Source: Pipra filicauda (taxonomy: Eukaryota; Chordata; Aves; Passeriformes; Pipridae). Taken from it: DNA of 64,000 nt. Below the pieces are notes generated by a model, which was not told the DNA's origin, did no database searches, and worked only from the letters and a program-made list of their open reading frames with translations. A program made the position numbers and the translations under genes. The DNA is taken from NCBI RefSeq assembly GCF_003945595.2, contig NW_024104292.1, forward strand, positions 1,736,001-1,800,000, in the 5' to 3' direction. This document shows, piece by piece, positions 50,508 through 63,675 of the stretch (the first letter of the stretch is position 1; each line of letters begins with the position of its first letter).

Positions 50508-52340
50508 CAAATCCAATCGCAAAATTCTAAAAGGCAGATATGACCTGATAGTTTTTCACTACTATAAAAGAGGGAAAACAAAGAGAAAAACCTTTAATGT
50601 CTTTAAAAAAAAATTCATTTCAAAGATGACTGAATAAGGTCACGAATTATGGGTGATACCTTTACAATACAAAAATCAAGACATAAAAAAACGACCAAAA
50701 CATATTTTGGAGCCCTTTTTCAGCCTAAATGCAACCTGGACTTGCATAAAAAATACTTGTACTGCATACTGCATCAAAATAAAATCCAAGCCAAAGCATT
50801 GATTCTCATGCCATGTGAGATGAGGGATGTTTCCAGTTGGATGTTACTATCCCAGGCTGAACACAAAGCACAAATGAAGATGGGTGCAGGGGGGAGAAGA
50901 AGGCGGCACATCCTTTTTATTGTAAATTCATTGTAGTCACTAACAAAGCCACCGAGACAATAAATATGAAAATATCAAGTTTATTTTGAGAGAAAGTTGT
51001 ACAATGATGTAGTTCTAAAATTCCTTGTAGGACGGGTTGCAGGAACAAGAGCCTATGGAAGAGACAGACTGCCACCACCTCCCTGTGGAGGCAACAGAGC
51101 CACATACATGACTCTGATAATTTCTTTAATTTATAACTTTGATTAATGTATCCTAACACTCCTATGGATTCATTTGATACCTTGAAAAAGACTGGACTTG
51201 TCTTTTAGTCTCAGTTATTTGGTGTGGTGACTTTCATTACTCCTGCAACTGATTCTGCCATAACTGTGTATTAAATGAAGCATTATTTCTTCTCAAAAAC
51301 TCCCCACTCCAAAATATAAACTTGTAAAACAGCAAGAAATTATTTTAATGTCATACGCCTTTAGTGCTGCATCACTAGTTTTACAAACCTCTAGAAGACT
51401 CTAGAAATTCTTGGTGTAACTTCCTTAGCTTGCAAAGTAACAGCATGACTCAGTTAATTTATTTACATTTTCTTTAATTTGGCATTTTAGCACACAGAGA
51501 CGTTACTTTGTTGTCATCTCCACTCAAATTCTGCCTTGTTAGCATCTAGAGAAATCAATGCCATGAAGCACTTCATTTTTATAACTTCATCTTCTTTCAA
51601 CCTAGAGCTTCATTAATGTGATAACTAAACAGGTACACTGTTTGCTGTCTCTCTGTGCGTTAAGTAAATTTATAGAAAAATAAAAATGAAATATTAGATG
51701 AGGATGCTTATTAATTCTGTGCATGCACACACTTTTTATTAGAGCATCTCATTCAAGTTTATGGAAGTTTTTTGAACTGTAAGGAGAATAACTAGCAGGT
51801 TTCAGTGTGCAACAACCATCTCTTGTTATCTCTTTTCCACTTTGTCACCTAAACAATTGAAAAAATTCTGGAAGACTGGAAAACGGAAGTACACTCTTGA
51901 TTTTAAAAATGTTCCTAAACAATTCCATCTGGGTGAAAGTCCTTTCCTGTCAAAGCAACCAATCAAACATAAGTAAAAATTTAGAGATCCCAAAGCATTT
52001 TCAGAACAGTGGCTCATTCGGGATTTCTCACCATATTTTCCACTGAGACAACAGACTGGGCTTTCCAGATTGCTGACAAGTCTCTTCCTGCAGCTTTGCA
52101 ATCACCAGTCAGCCCCAGAGCACTCCTGGCTCACCAGTACCAATGCCTATCCCATCCATTGCTTTCATTGCACTAGCATCCTATCCCTTGCAGTAACGGT
52201 GCAGTTCTTTCAGTTTTTTACAGTTGCCTAGATTGACATGTCATTATTTGAATCCCTCATTTAATAAACATTAGTTTGCATAAAGTAGGTTTGAAACTTT
52301 CCTTGAAAAAACCTAAAATAAATAATGGTTAATACTAATA

Positions 52341-52428
52341 GACTTGATTCTATTTTGTATTGACATGTCCATATTCTGCCCCAGGACTTGATTCTTTTTT
52401 GTATTGACATGTCCATATTCTGCCCCAT
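52341..52428 (+). repeat. 44-bp tandem duplication, two copies
   Basis: Unit 1 (52341-52384) and unit 2 (52385-52428) both begin GACTTGATTCT and end CATATTCTGCCCCA. They differ at internal position 12 (A versus T) and in the last base. High identity implies a recent duplication. Confidence 0.93.
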
Positions 52429-55400
52429 TAATTACTTTTCCATTATCCCTAGGATGTTTCCAAAAAAGCTACGTTATACAGTTACACCCCCAACAACCTC
52501 TTTCCTCTTCTACCTTATGTGATCCCCAGATATACCATGATGATCACTGATGCCTTCCCAGCACTTCAAACCTCAAGAGCCACAACTTTATCCACAGTCA
52601 TGTAACTAAATAATGAGGCTTCCCAGTGCAAAATGGAAGCAAGAGAACGCTCCCATTTTGCCTTGCCAAACTCCAGTCCCTCTTTCAGTGACCTCCTCAT
52701 TATGTGCAAAATAATTGGACTCTTACCCTCATGCTCACTGAGGAGAGGGAATTCATGTCGTCACTTGCTTATCACGCAAATGGCTTTCTGCGCGTCCTGA
52801 ATCGGGGCACAATTTCTGCTGCACACCCCGTGACCGCAGCCCTGTGCAGGGGGGGATCCACAGTCCTCCAGCCACCCACACAGTGGCATGGTTTGCCCTG
52901 CATGGGACACACACAGAGACAGTGCCTCGCACCAAGGTCAGCAATCACATGTGCAACAAAATAATCTTGCACGGCCTCAATCAATCTGCTTTAGTTCCTC
53001 CATCCATAAAACCCAAAGGACAATGGGTTCTTTGCATAGGAATGCAGGACCAACACCAGCTTTATGTTTATTTCCAAAATCAGAATAAAAGATGCTTTCT
53101 GCAATTTTGACTATGTATCCAGTTCTCTTTGCTTTAAGCAACCAATCTGTGATTAAATTGCCACCTCTGCTTCACCATCTTTGTTCCAACCTCCCTGAGT
53201 GAGAACCACAAGTCTGTTTAGGGTCCTTCTCAGCTCACTGATCTACCTGCTACCAAAAAGACAGGAATTAATAGAATTTTCTTCCTCTTTTAATTTCTGC
53301 TATTGTTTCCTTTCTAATTGCTGCTTCCCAGCTACAGAGTATCTGTAAGTTAAACATGCTTAGCTTTGTCAAGGACTTTCAACCTAAACTTTCACAGAAC
53401 ACAATGTGCACATGCTCTCAATAGCAGACATCTCAAGAAAACACATTAGCAATTGTTAACCATCCTGGGTCTTCAAATTAAGAGAAACCTAGCAGTGACA
53501 CTTAATTTTTTTTTCTTAAATATCTTTCTTTATTCTTTTCTTCCACCAATATTGTTTTCTAAGAGACACTAGTGTGGTGCCACTGCTGGAGGTCACTAAA
53601 CTCAACCAAGATGGTAAGTGAGGAATTTTTCTCATTTGAGTCAGCCAGCTAAAAGTTATGAATCAAATCTAAATTAGTCAACTCCACTGCCACTAATCAA
53701 TGTAAGCAGCATGAATGAGCCATCTCAACTGCCTTGCCAGATACACAGGAAGGGAGGAATGAAACCCACTTGGAAGTGCTTATCATTAACCATAGAGGGG
53801 GCCTCTGTTACTAAGCTAGGGTGACTTTTCATACATGCAATTCCTTTATCTCTAGCTCTGATGATGATGAGGAGCCCAGGAGTCTTCTTCGGGGTCAGGC
53901 ATCAGTTCCCTGGACTTGGACAAATTGCACCTCTGTGAAAGGTCATGGGTGATGTTTGACTACCTTAAAGTCTGGATCAGTTTTCTCTAGAGAAATACCA
54001 CTTATTAATTGTCTCTTATAGGAAAGGGAAGAGCGGGACGTAAACGTTGAGTTAAATCAACTTGCACAGCGCCATAACCAACATGACTCACTCTGTTAGC
54101 ACTGCAGTGCTGGGCAAAGCTTATGCAATGCACAGTCAAGGATGTAGCCAGGGCTTGCGCTGCAGGAGGGACTCAGGAGCAGCAAGGCAGCTTTCTTCTT
54201 TGTTGCTCTCTTCCCTTGGGTATTCCCCGCTATATACATAAATGCACATTCTGCTCAAGGATAGTCCAAGACAGCGCAAATTAAATGAAATTACAAGAGG
54301 AAGGAGAGCCCCAAAGGCTGAAATCACAAAGCTTCATTTTTCAGAGAAAATGCAGGTGATTCTTGGTTTCAGCCAAGGTGGAATAACATAAAAGAAAATG
54401 GTAGCAGCAGAAGAATGTGGATCCAGAACATCTTACACTCATCTCTGTGCTGTTCTGTTCCTAGACAAAACCAGTGAGCACATTAGATATGGGTTTCAGT
54501 GGAAGGATGAGGCTTATCAGCCAGCCTATGGCGAAATGGAGAAGAGGGCTATACCCACCACAAAGGGAGCTTAGGGGGCTGCAACTGCACTGAACCCATC
54601 TCAGGACTGGTCTCCTCCTGGTTCCACCAGCTGTATAGTAAGTAAAAAGCTCCCACTTAAAGGAAACTCCTCACTGTGTCTTCTCCCTCTCAGGGAGAGT
54701 TGCTGAGCATGGTCTGCTGCTTATCAAAATCTGAGGATAGCTGGATCTTGTATCTCACTCAACTCCTAACCTTTATGTGGCCATGGAGCAAGTCAATTCA
54801 ACTTGCCTCTGTCTTGATTTCTTAATTTCTAAAATGGGAGAAAGAATCCTGTCCCAACTCATGAAGCTTTTTGATATTTATCAGTGAAACACTACATGTT
54901 TATGGGCTGAAGCTGTGTCTACAGTACGTCGGTAAAACTAAGCCTCCAGAAGGAGCTGGCTGTGACAACCAGCAGGACCATACCAGATAGCAGCAGCTCA
55001 GGGCTGCTTAGCAGCATTTTGACTCATTATCAGTCATTCCTATCAAACTGCTCCATAAGCTCCCTCCTTCTAAAGGTTCATCTTATGAAACACCCACACA
55101 CTAAATACCAAGATATACTAAATATTTTCTGGGAACTCCTTAACGAAAGCTATCACCAGAACAAATCAGGATCCTGTGTCTGTGCAGTACCACTGCAGGT
55201 GGAGCATCGGTCTGTCCATTTAAATGGAGCGTGAGGGCTCGGTACTCAGCCCTTCCTAGGAGATACAGCTTTGGGACTTACTGCTGGGGACGAGACAAGC
55301 TAACACCTGGATGGAAAACTCAACTCCCAGAGATTTTGCAGACTTGTGCAATACAAGACCTGAAGGTGATAGGCAATAACATCTCTCTCCAATTGAATTT

Positions 55401-56977
55401 GGGAAATATTCCCACACTTGTCAGTGTTTCAGGATTTCCACTTTTCGCTTCACAGGGAAGAACCCTGGCACACGAACAAGGATGGTAAAATGGTTTTCTT
55501 GGAGGGACTGTTGGTCTGCAGACTTACTTTTTCATCCTGTAACTATTAAGTCAATATCTCAGGGAAGATTTGAAAGTATGGATATTATAGAAGATGCCAA
55601 ATGTTTATACGTTCACAATACAGCCAGCTATGAAGTCTGCTCCAACTCAGGGTCCAAACTCTTAGGGAGAAAAGAGTCACTGATTTTGTAAATGGCGGCA
55701 AACCCCTCACTCCTCATTCCTGTTGTTGTCCCAGTGACGTAGTGTCAAAGTCAACTCCTGAATGGCCATGGAAGAGATGTTAAGAGCTAAAAAAGAATCA
55801 GTACAGGAAAGGAAGCCAGAAAAAGGTTTTTCTTTAAAATTAATAGATTGACTGATAGCTTTAAAACCCATAGTCTAGTGTGGTTTTAGCTTAATTCTGT
55901 GGTTTTGTTTGGCTCATGACAAAATAACATTACTACAAGTGAAGTGCTCTGGCTGGCAATGGCAAAGATGGGACGAGTTCAGTCTATGGCGTTTCTGCAT
56001 TAGGTCTCAAAAACCACCTGATCCCTGTCAGCTGCACCTGGGGTTGACCTGTTGGAATAAGCAGGTTGAAGTACCTCCATTTGCAAGGCATGGCATGCAG
56101 CTCTGCATGCCAGTTGGTTTTAAAATCCTGCTCTACAAACAGCAGCCCCTCAGTAATCACTTTGCAAAGGGTTCTGCTCCCATCTCCACCCATGAGATGG
56201 GCTTCAGCCTTATGCTCCTTGCATCGCCCAAAGACAAGGAAGGAAAGAGCAAACCAATCAGCCCCATCTCTCTCAGGAAACACATCAAGAATTAATGCAA
56301 CTTTGTCATTTTCACAGGATCTCAGCCCTGGGACCTCCTAACAGGTATCTGAAAAGGAGATATTCTCAAAGACTTCATTTTTCCTTTCGATAGGGAACCT
56401 CACACTGACTTTATTAAGGCATATTTGATTGAATGCCATGCCACAGGCAGCTCTGGCTTTAGAAGGTTGTTTTGATAGACCTGGAGCTGAATATTACTGC
56501 AGATAAAGCTATCCTAAAATCCAGCCCTGAGCTGTCACTCCCATTACACTCAGAACTGTATAACCAAGAAAGGTTTTAAATTACAGCCCAGGCTTACATT
56601 TTTAAATATTTGTTATAGTTAGCCCTGGATACTTTGCTGTGAAACTTGATCAACATGTTGATATATGCAGAGATTAAGTCATCCAGCCTCTACTGGCAGG
56701 GATACGAACATTCACGAGAAGTCACTATTATTTTCGTCCGAAATCCAAAAAATCAGATTCTAATCTCAGTTTCACCGCAGTGGGTTGAAAACAGCTCCAC
56801 AAATGCCAAGAACTACTTAACCAAGAGGACAGCAGAAACTAGGACTTCTGCTGACCTTCAGGAACAAATACAGTTATGCCCTCAGTACAGTAAAGATAGC
56901 CCATGCATAAAGTGCATCCTGAAGGTGGCCAATCTTATTATGAACTTTAAAACATATAAGAGCATCACACGGTAAGG

Positions 56978-57010
56978 TGAGGATTGTGGCAATAACAGCC
57001 ACAATCCTCA
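56978..57010. repeat. Perfect 13-bp inverted repeat with 7-base loop
   Basis: TGAGGATTGTGGC (56978-56990) pairs fully with GCCACAATCCTCA (56998-57010) around AATAACA. It would form a short, stable hairpin but is too short for a microRNA precursor. No T-run follows, so it does not look like a bacterial-type terminator either. Confidence 0.9.
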
Positions 57011-57251
57011 GTGTACACACACACTGCACAAGAACTCCCACTCCACACAGGATAATGGCCTACATAATTTCTGCTTAATGATTCCTGTTAAAGTCAGTGC
57101 ATATTTCCATATAACCTCTGAAGGGCATCTGCAAGAGTGCATGCACAAGGACAGCATGTTCTGTGGCCATGACAAGCTCCTTGCCCAGCCCGCCTTCTGC
57201 ACGCAGCTGCTGTATAAACTCCCAGCTGCCTGGGAGCACGAGCGACCACCA

Positions 57252-57301
57252 TGGATTAACAAACTCATTAATTGTTAATCCACATTGGATTAACAAACTC
57301 A
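57252..57301. repeat. Direct and inverted repeat array
   Basis: TGGATTAACAAACTCA occurs at 57252-57267 and again at 57286-57301. The complement of its first 11 bases, TTGTTAATCCA, lies between them at 57272-57282. The result is an 11-bp hairpin with a 9-base loop beside a direct copy. GGATTA is a bicoid/OTX-type core, so the array holds three such cores. Confidence 0.9.
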
Positions 57302-60210
57302 GTGGAGGGCTTGACCTCTGGCTGGAGTTTTGGTCCTAATGGCAACATGAGACCAACACTCAAGATGCAGGGTTGACATACCCAACAGGACTACCCAAAT
57401 GAGAAATGATGCTCCTGCAGCTCCAGCAACACATCAATCAGGAGACAAATTACTTTTGATGTAAAAGGCTAAGCTCTCTTTCATGTTGTTACATGGACTG
57501 AGGATGTCTCACTGCGGCTGGGTACTGGGAGAAGAACATGCAGTAGACGAAGAGCAACAAAAGTGAGAAAGGCAAATTTTATGCACAAGAGAACACTGCA
57601 GGATGCTTCACATTCCCTCTGTTTGCCAAGACCCTCTTACTGCAGATGTGAGCCAGGCCAGTCCACTGGGGAGATGAATCCCTTGCAGGGCATACACTGC
57701 AAGCCGACTGTAATAGACTGTTACATTTGAAGGAGTGATGGAATTCATGTTATGAAAGCTTGGGTTAAGAAGAACTTGTGCATCAGAGAAATTGTGAAGC
57801 CAGAAGGAAATCTCTCAGAAGAGTCAGTGAGAGAAGTGATGTGAATTTCTTCAGTAACACTCCTTTAGCTCATCTGCCTATCACAATAATGCTTTATTCA
57901 AAGTTTCTGGAAATAGGTAGAAAAATAGCTTTTATTATTATTACCATCACCTTCATTTTTACAGACAAAACAACAAACCAATAGCATAAGGGATAAAGCA
58001 TCCTCAAAATTACCAAAATTTTGATAAGAGTCAAATTTGGTTCAGTCTCAACCAGATCCTTTGTACATCACTATCTCTCAAAATCTATGTCCAGACATAC
58101 TTTCCACTTGCAGAAAGTTAGCCAATGAAAAACTAAGTCTGAAAGCACATTTTAGGCTTGTCAATCTAAGAACGCCAAAAAAAGACATTAGCTATGTTGT
58201 TTTAGCCAAGATGGAAATCTTAGGTATTTAAGACAGCTTAAAAAAAACCCCAACAAAACCAGTTAAAGTAAGGGCAAATACAGCTGAAGTTTCCTATCAT
58301 CTTCCTCCCTCTCCCCATTCCTCAGTCAAGTACCTAGCATAGTCCAGGACCCCAAATCTTCCATATTCCTTTATTCAGTCACTACCATCAGAAAACTACC
58401 CCTTCCCACTGTTTCTTTTCCCCATCCTTTGTTAATCAACAGTCATTAACTCATGCCCAGACATGGAAGTACATTCTACTCACTCCTTACTTAACTTGAA
58501 ATTCTCTCTCTCTTTCCTTTCACTTTCTCCTTAGACTTTCCAAGCTCACTATCTACATGTGAAAAAGTCAGTTATACATCAACTGATATTTGTTAAAGAA
58601 TCATTTCAGCTGTCACTAAACCACTACGAACAGAAAGAAACAGTTCTTGGAAGGATGGTTCAGAATGCAGCTTCTGGAAACAGTTGAGGAGGCAGAGAGA
58701 AAGAAAGAAAGCTCTGCATCCTGCTGCTTTAACATGGTATGCAGGTCTTTTTCCCTATAGCATGATAATCCACAGGGAATCACCACAGGTTTCATTTCCA
58801 GCAGGGCCCTTCAGGCTCTCTCTGTCAGCATGATTTGCTGGTTTGCTCCAATGCAGAGCTCCAGCATGCACTGTGCAAACTCAGAGGACCAGGACTCAGC
58901 AGGAGTTTAGCTAAACCTCACCGTGTAAACTCACCCGAAGACAAACCACAGCCAAACAGACACATCACGTACTGGCAAGGGTCAATTCCCAAAGCCCTGA
59001 CAGCAGCATACGTACCTCACCATTTACTCCTGACCTCACAATATCGCTGCAAAAGCACATAGAAAATTTGTTTATAGCTCTAAAGATCTGAATCACAATG
59101 CTTTTTACTAATGCAGTAAACCCACCAAAGGAGCCCTATGGGCATCTTTACATATTCCCTGCACAAACCATGCTGGGTAAAGAACCTCCCAAACAGATGC
59201 TGCCGTGCAAAGCTGAGGGAAGTGAGCCAGCAGCCTGAACAGGGCAGCAAGGCAAGCTGGCAAAGCCTTGTCCAGTGCATCCAAGGTGATCCAAAGCTCA
59301 CACCTCATTTGGAGAGAACTGTATTCACCCATAGAAAGTCAATAGTAAGACTTAAAACCAGCCTGCTCCATGAAAACTCACAGAATTATCCAGCCTTCGT
59401 GGTCCAGGCAAGTGGCAAAAGTGCCAGAAGGTTTTACCATCACGATGCCACCCTCATGTCACCCTCCACCTATTCAGTATCTGACAACACAGAAGACTTT
59501 TGGTTACTGGAAAGCAATAGCTGCCTTTTCACTATTTGCATCCTGGCCCTGAATGAAAACCTCCAGCTTAAAATAACAATAGTAATAATTACTGCTACTG
59601 TTGTTCCACCCAATCTTCTAGCTTCTCTGCCAAAGGAACATTTCCTTCTGGGTAGTACAGTGTTTTTCTAGTTATGGACCACTGCAATAATATGGACGCC
59701 CACTACCTAGGGCAAAGCAGAAATAGAAAATGTTGTCTTTTTTTTTTTCTTACGAAGTGCAAGAACAAAAACAAAAAAGGCTAGTTTTCTCTAAAGGAAA
59801 TCAGCAATTATGCTTCCTTGAAAATCCTAATGGTGAATAGTGGTGTCTGAATTTTGACTAAAAAATATCAAAGAAAGCCTCTGGAAAAAATATCTATGTA
59901 AAACCTCAGCTCTGAGTTTATTGACTACCAGTGTATCCATCATTGCACTGTACTGCAGTGAAAATCCATAAAGCTAGGTCATCCCAACACAAGCTGGCAA
60001 TTCTGCCTCACATGCAATCTTACCACAAAGATGCAGACATACAAGCAGCAACTTCACTAACCTGACTGCAGCCACGAGTTGTCATTATCTAATTGTCACT
60101 TACAGAATATGAATGACAGAATTTCAAACACCAGCTTTCAAAAAAAACCCAAACAACCTAACCAAACCCATCCCAAACATGTAGATCTCAAAATTATTAA
60201 ATAATTATTT

Positions 60211-62147
60211 AAATATGGATGCATGGATGAACAAGAGCTCCTGGACAAACTACAACACAAAAAGGAAGCTTACAGAGGGTGGCAGCAAGGACAGGCAGCC
60301 TGGAAGGAATACAGAGAGATTGTCTGAACAGCCAGGGAGCAAGTTAGGAAAGTAAAGAACTGACAGAATTAAATCTGGCTAGAGATTCAAAGGGCAACAA
60401 GAAAAGCTTCTATAGGTAAGCCAGTGATAAAAGGAAGACTGGGGAAAATTTGGGCCCTCTCCAGAAGGAAACAGAAGACCTGGTTACCCAGGATATTGAA
60501 ATGGCTGAGGTACTTTTTACTTTTTTGCCTCAGTCTTCACTGCAAAGTGCTCCAGTCACACCGCCCAAGTCATAGAAGGCAAAGTCAAGGACTGGGAAAA
60601 GGAATAACCACTCACTGAAGGAGAACATCTGTTCAATAACATCTAAGGAACCTGAAGTTGCGCAAATCCATGGGACCCGATGAACTGCATCTGCAGGTCC
60701 TGAGGGAACTGGCCAAAGGAAGTAGCTGAGCCACTGTCCAACGTATCTGAGAAGTCATGGCAGGCCCGTGAAGTTCCCACTGCTGGATTAAAAAGGAGGA
60801 CCAAGGGAACTACGGTTGGTCAGTCTCACCTCTGTACCCAGTAAGATCACAGAGGAGATCCTCCCCAAAACTATGCTAGGGCACAAGGAAAATACGGAGG
60901 TAATCGGTGACAGCCAACATGGCTTAACCAAGGGCAAATGATACCTGACAAATCTGGTGGCGTTCTACTCCGGGGACACAGTGTTGGTGGATGAGGGAAG
61001 AGCAACAGAAATCATCCACCTGGACTTGTGCAAAACATTTGACACAGTCCCACGTAATGTCCTTATCTCTAAGCTGAAGAGACATGGATTTGTTGGATGG
61101 ACCACTTGATGAATAGGGAACTATCTAGTTGGTCACACTCCAAGAGTTGTAGTTAACAGCTCAATGCCCAAGTGGAGACTAGTAAGGAGTGGCATTGCTC
61201 AGGGGTCAGTTTTGGGACCGGCATTAACATCTTTGTCAGCAACGTGGACAGTGGGATTGAGGGCACCCTCAGCAACTTTGTCAATGACACTAAGCTGTGT
61301 GGTGTGGCTGACACACTGGAGGGAAGGGATGTCATCCAGAGGGACCTGGACACGCTTGAGAGGTGGGCCTGTGCAAACATCATGAAGGTCAACAAGACCA
61401 AGTGCAAGGTCCTGCACATGAGTCAGAGCAATCCCAAGCACACACAGACTAAGATTTGACTGAGAGCAGCCATGAGCAGAACTTGGGGGTGTTGGTGGAT
61501 GAAAAACTGAATTTAAGCCAGAAATGTGTGCTGGCAGCCCAGAAAGCCAACCGTATCCTGGACTTCACAAAAAGAAGCATGGCCAGCAGGTTGAGGGAAG
61601 TGATTCTGCCCCTCTATTCTGCTCACATGAGACCCCACCTGGACTACTGCTTCCAGCTCTGTGATCCTCAGCACATGAAAGGCATTGACCTGTTGGAGTG
61701 AGTCCAGAGGAGGGCCAGGAAGATGATCAGAGGACAGGAACACCTCTCCTATGAAGACAGGTTGAGAGAATTTGGGCTGTTCATCCTGGACAAGAAAATG
61801 CTCTGGGGAGACTTCTAGCATCTTCCAGTCCCTAAAGGGAACCTAAAAAAAAGCTGCAGAGGGAATTTTTATAGTGTAGTGATAGAACAAGGGGTAGTGG
61901 ATTAAAACTGAAAGAGGGTAGGTTTAGATTAGACACTAGGAAGAAATTCTTTACTGTGAGGGTGGTGAGGCACTCTAACAGGTTACTCAGAGAAGCTGTG
62001 GATGCCCCATCCCTGGAAGTGTTCCAAGGCCAGACTGGATGATGGGTTTTGAGCAACCTGATGTAGTGGAAGGTGTCCCTGCCCATAGTGTGGGGTTGGA
62101 ACTAGCTGATCTATAAGGTCCCTTCCAATACAAACCATTCTAGGATT
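60211..62147 (+). pseudogene. CR1 LINE copy B: broken ORF2 (reverse transcriptase onward) plus 3' UTR
   Basis: Starts in the linker after the endonuclease (matching copy A from about 32697) and runs to a degraded CR1 3' end at about 62147. RT motif A survives as [10 protein letters not shown] (about 61019-61048), GIAQGSVLGP is kept at about 61190-61218, and the catalytic FADD box reads FVND (61277-61288). A frameshift separates the last two motifs. After the RT come KVLHMSQSNPKHTQ and NLGVLVDEKLNLSQKC, then LPLYSAHMRPHLDYC, a stop, KMIRGQEHLSYEDRL-like sequence and the 3' UTR (TTAGACACTAGGAAGAAATT, GAAGGTGTCCCTGCCCATAG, GGTCCCTTCCAATAC). Loss of a catalytic Asp, frameshifts and missing ORF1/endonuclease make it dead. 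Confidence 0.93.
61311..61712 (+). repeat. Near-identical 402-bp tract shared with CR1 copy A
   Basis: Counterpart of 33428-33829 with a single mismatch (61455). See copy A tract. Confidence 0.95.
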
Positions 62148-63675
62148 GCACGAAATATGAAGACTCAACAAAGAATTTCACCCTGTGGCAGAACACAAAG
62201 GCATCCTCTTAAGACTCTGGGTGCTGTGATTTGTTTAAGCAATGTGGGACATAATCATGTTTAATATTAAAAAGATATCAATGCAACATATCTGATAGCA
62301 AAACCGACATTTATGCTGTCATTATATGCACTTATCATCAAATATAATCTGTACTATCATGCGAAGTGCTCATACGGTTTGAAGGCAAAAATGTATGTTC
62401 AATGTTATTTAGAAATATTAATAAGCTCTTTTATTTTAAGATGTAAAGCATTAATAGTTGTTCTGAAGAGGGCTTGCTTTTAACCTTTAACAACATTGAA
62501 GTGTCTGTAATTTTTATCAGTTTAGATTTTGACTGAGCTAAAGTCCTGAAGCTACAATTAAACTTGCAGCTACCTTCTCTCACTAGGCTTCCTGCAACAG
62601 TTGGAATAATCTTTGAAGTCTGCAAAGACATGGAAGAAACATTATTTATGGCTGGTTTGCACAGTGCAAGCAGAGACAAGTTGTGTTGTGCATTTCCAGA
62701 GTTGGTGACAGATCATTTCTCACCAGCACTACAGGAAGTCATCAAAACTATTTCCCCCTCCCCAGATGCTCTACAGGACCAAGCTAAGAAGCTGGAAATG
62801 CTGCAGGGCAGGATTTCAAGAGCTCTGAATGGCCCCAAACCAACTCTTACTACAGTCAGCATTAAACCGCACCACCAGCTCCACTGAAGACAAAAGTGAT
62901 CTAACTCAGCCTTTTGATGGCTACCTGCCTGGAAAGCCCAGCACATCTAAGGATGGGCTGCTAAACCCATTTAAAAATAAATCTAAAAATCAGGGGTGCT
63001 TTTCAAAAGCAGGGAGAAATCTGCTTAGATAGTAAAAAAGGAAGGAGGATCTCAGTCCAGAGGAGCCACCCCACATTTTGCCACATCTCTCTGACCACCT
63101 CCACAGCCAAAGGATGGAGCAGTGGACTCTGCAGAGGCAGAGGGACAGCACCACTGAACCCTTGCAGCAGAGACTGCACTGTGTTGGCAAACATGTAATG
63201 ATCAAGGCAACACTCACTGATGTCAAAAGAAGTTATGCTCATGCACTGACAGTCATACAATTAGTAGTGTCATCATCTAGGAAAAAGAAATAAAATATTT
63301 TCTCCTAGGCAAAGCCAATGGTGTTTTTCATTTGTGTTAACTTGCTCTAAGTGCCTGCAGGGTCCATGCCTTTGATTTACTGTGGATGACAGACAGTACA
63401 GGCATAGTTTATGTATAATTATTATAGTAGTCAGGCTCATACACCAAGAACATCAGCAAAAACAACAACAGCTCAATAAGACAATGGAGAATTTTCCAAC
63501 ACAAAACTCTACATCTCTCTACATCTCTGCAACGCTACTCAAGGTCTGCTCTTGATTCTTTCAAGAAAAAAAAAAAAAGAGTGAAATCAGAAAGTTTTCA
63601 TATAGGTGGTAGCCTTGCTACTAATCCCATGCAACACCAATTTCACCCAAAATAACCCTGTATTTTGTAGTTTTC
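62148..63675. other. Noncoding spacer, one unexplained 107-codon frame
   Basis: The frame at 62564-62887 (plus) has ordinary amino-acid composition (KDMEETLFMAGLHSASRDK, EVIKTISPSPDALQDQAKK) and could be part of an exon or an old coding repeat. I recognise no family and see no clear splice pair. The rest is AT-rich with no repeat recognised. Confidence 0.35.

Larger units (their letters stand above)
45377..60210. other. 14.8 kb of noncoding DNA, no gene found
   Basis: The longest frame is 177 codons (59138-59671, plus). A frame of that length is not surprising by chance in six frames of 64 kb of such DNA, and it shows no domain or codon bias I can recognise. No CR1 copy was identified over this span. 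Local duplications, one perfect hairpin and a direct/inverted repeat array are listed separately. A GC-richer stretch at about 52790-52930 holds overlapping frames on both strands but nothing recognisable. Confidence 0.5.

Noticed and set aside
55225..55325. Weak resemblance to the 5S rRNA-like head of amniote SINEs (AAGCTAACACCTGGATGG)
   Set aside because: The match is short and needs a gap of over 15 bases; likely coincidence.
59138..59671. 177-codon open frame on the plus strand
   Set aside because: One frame of about this length is expected by chance in six frames of 64 kb with this base composition. No domain, repeat family or codon bias was recognised.
62564..62887. 107-codon frame of ordinary amino-acid composition
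   Set aside because: No recognised family and no clear splice context, so not called as an exon. Mentioned only in the spacer entry.
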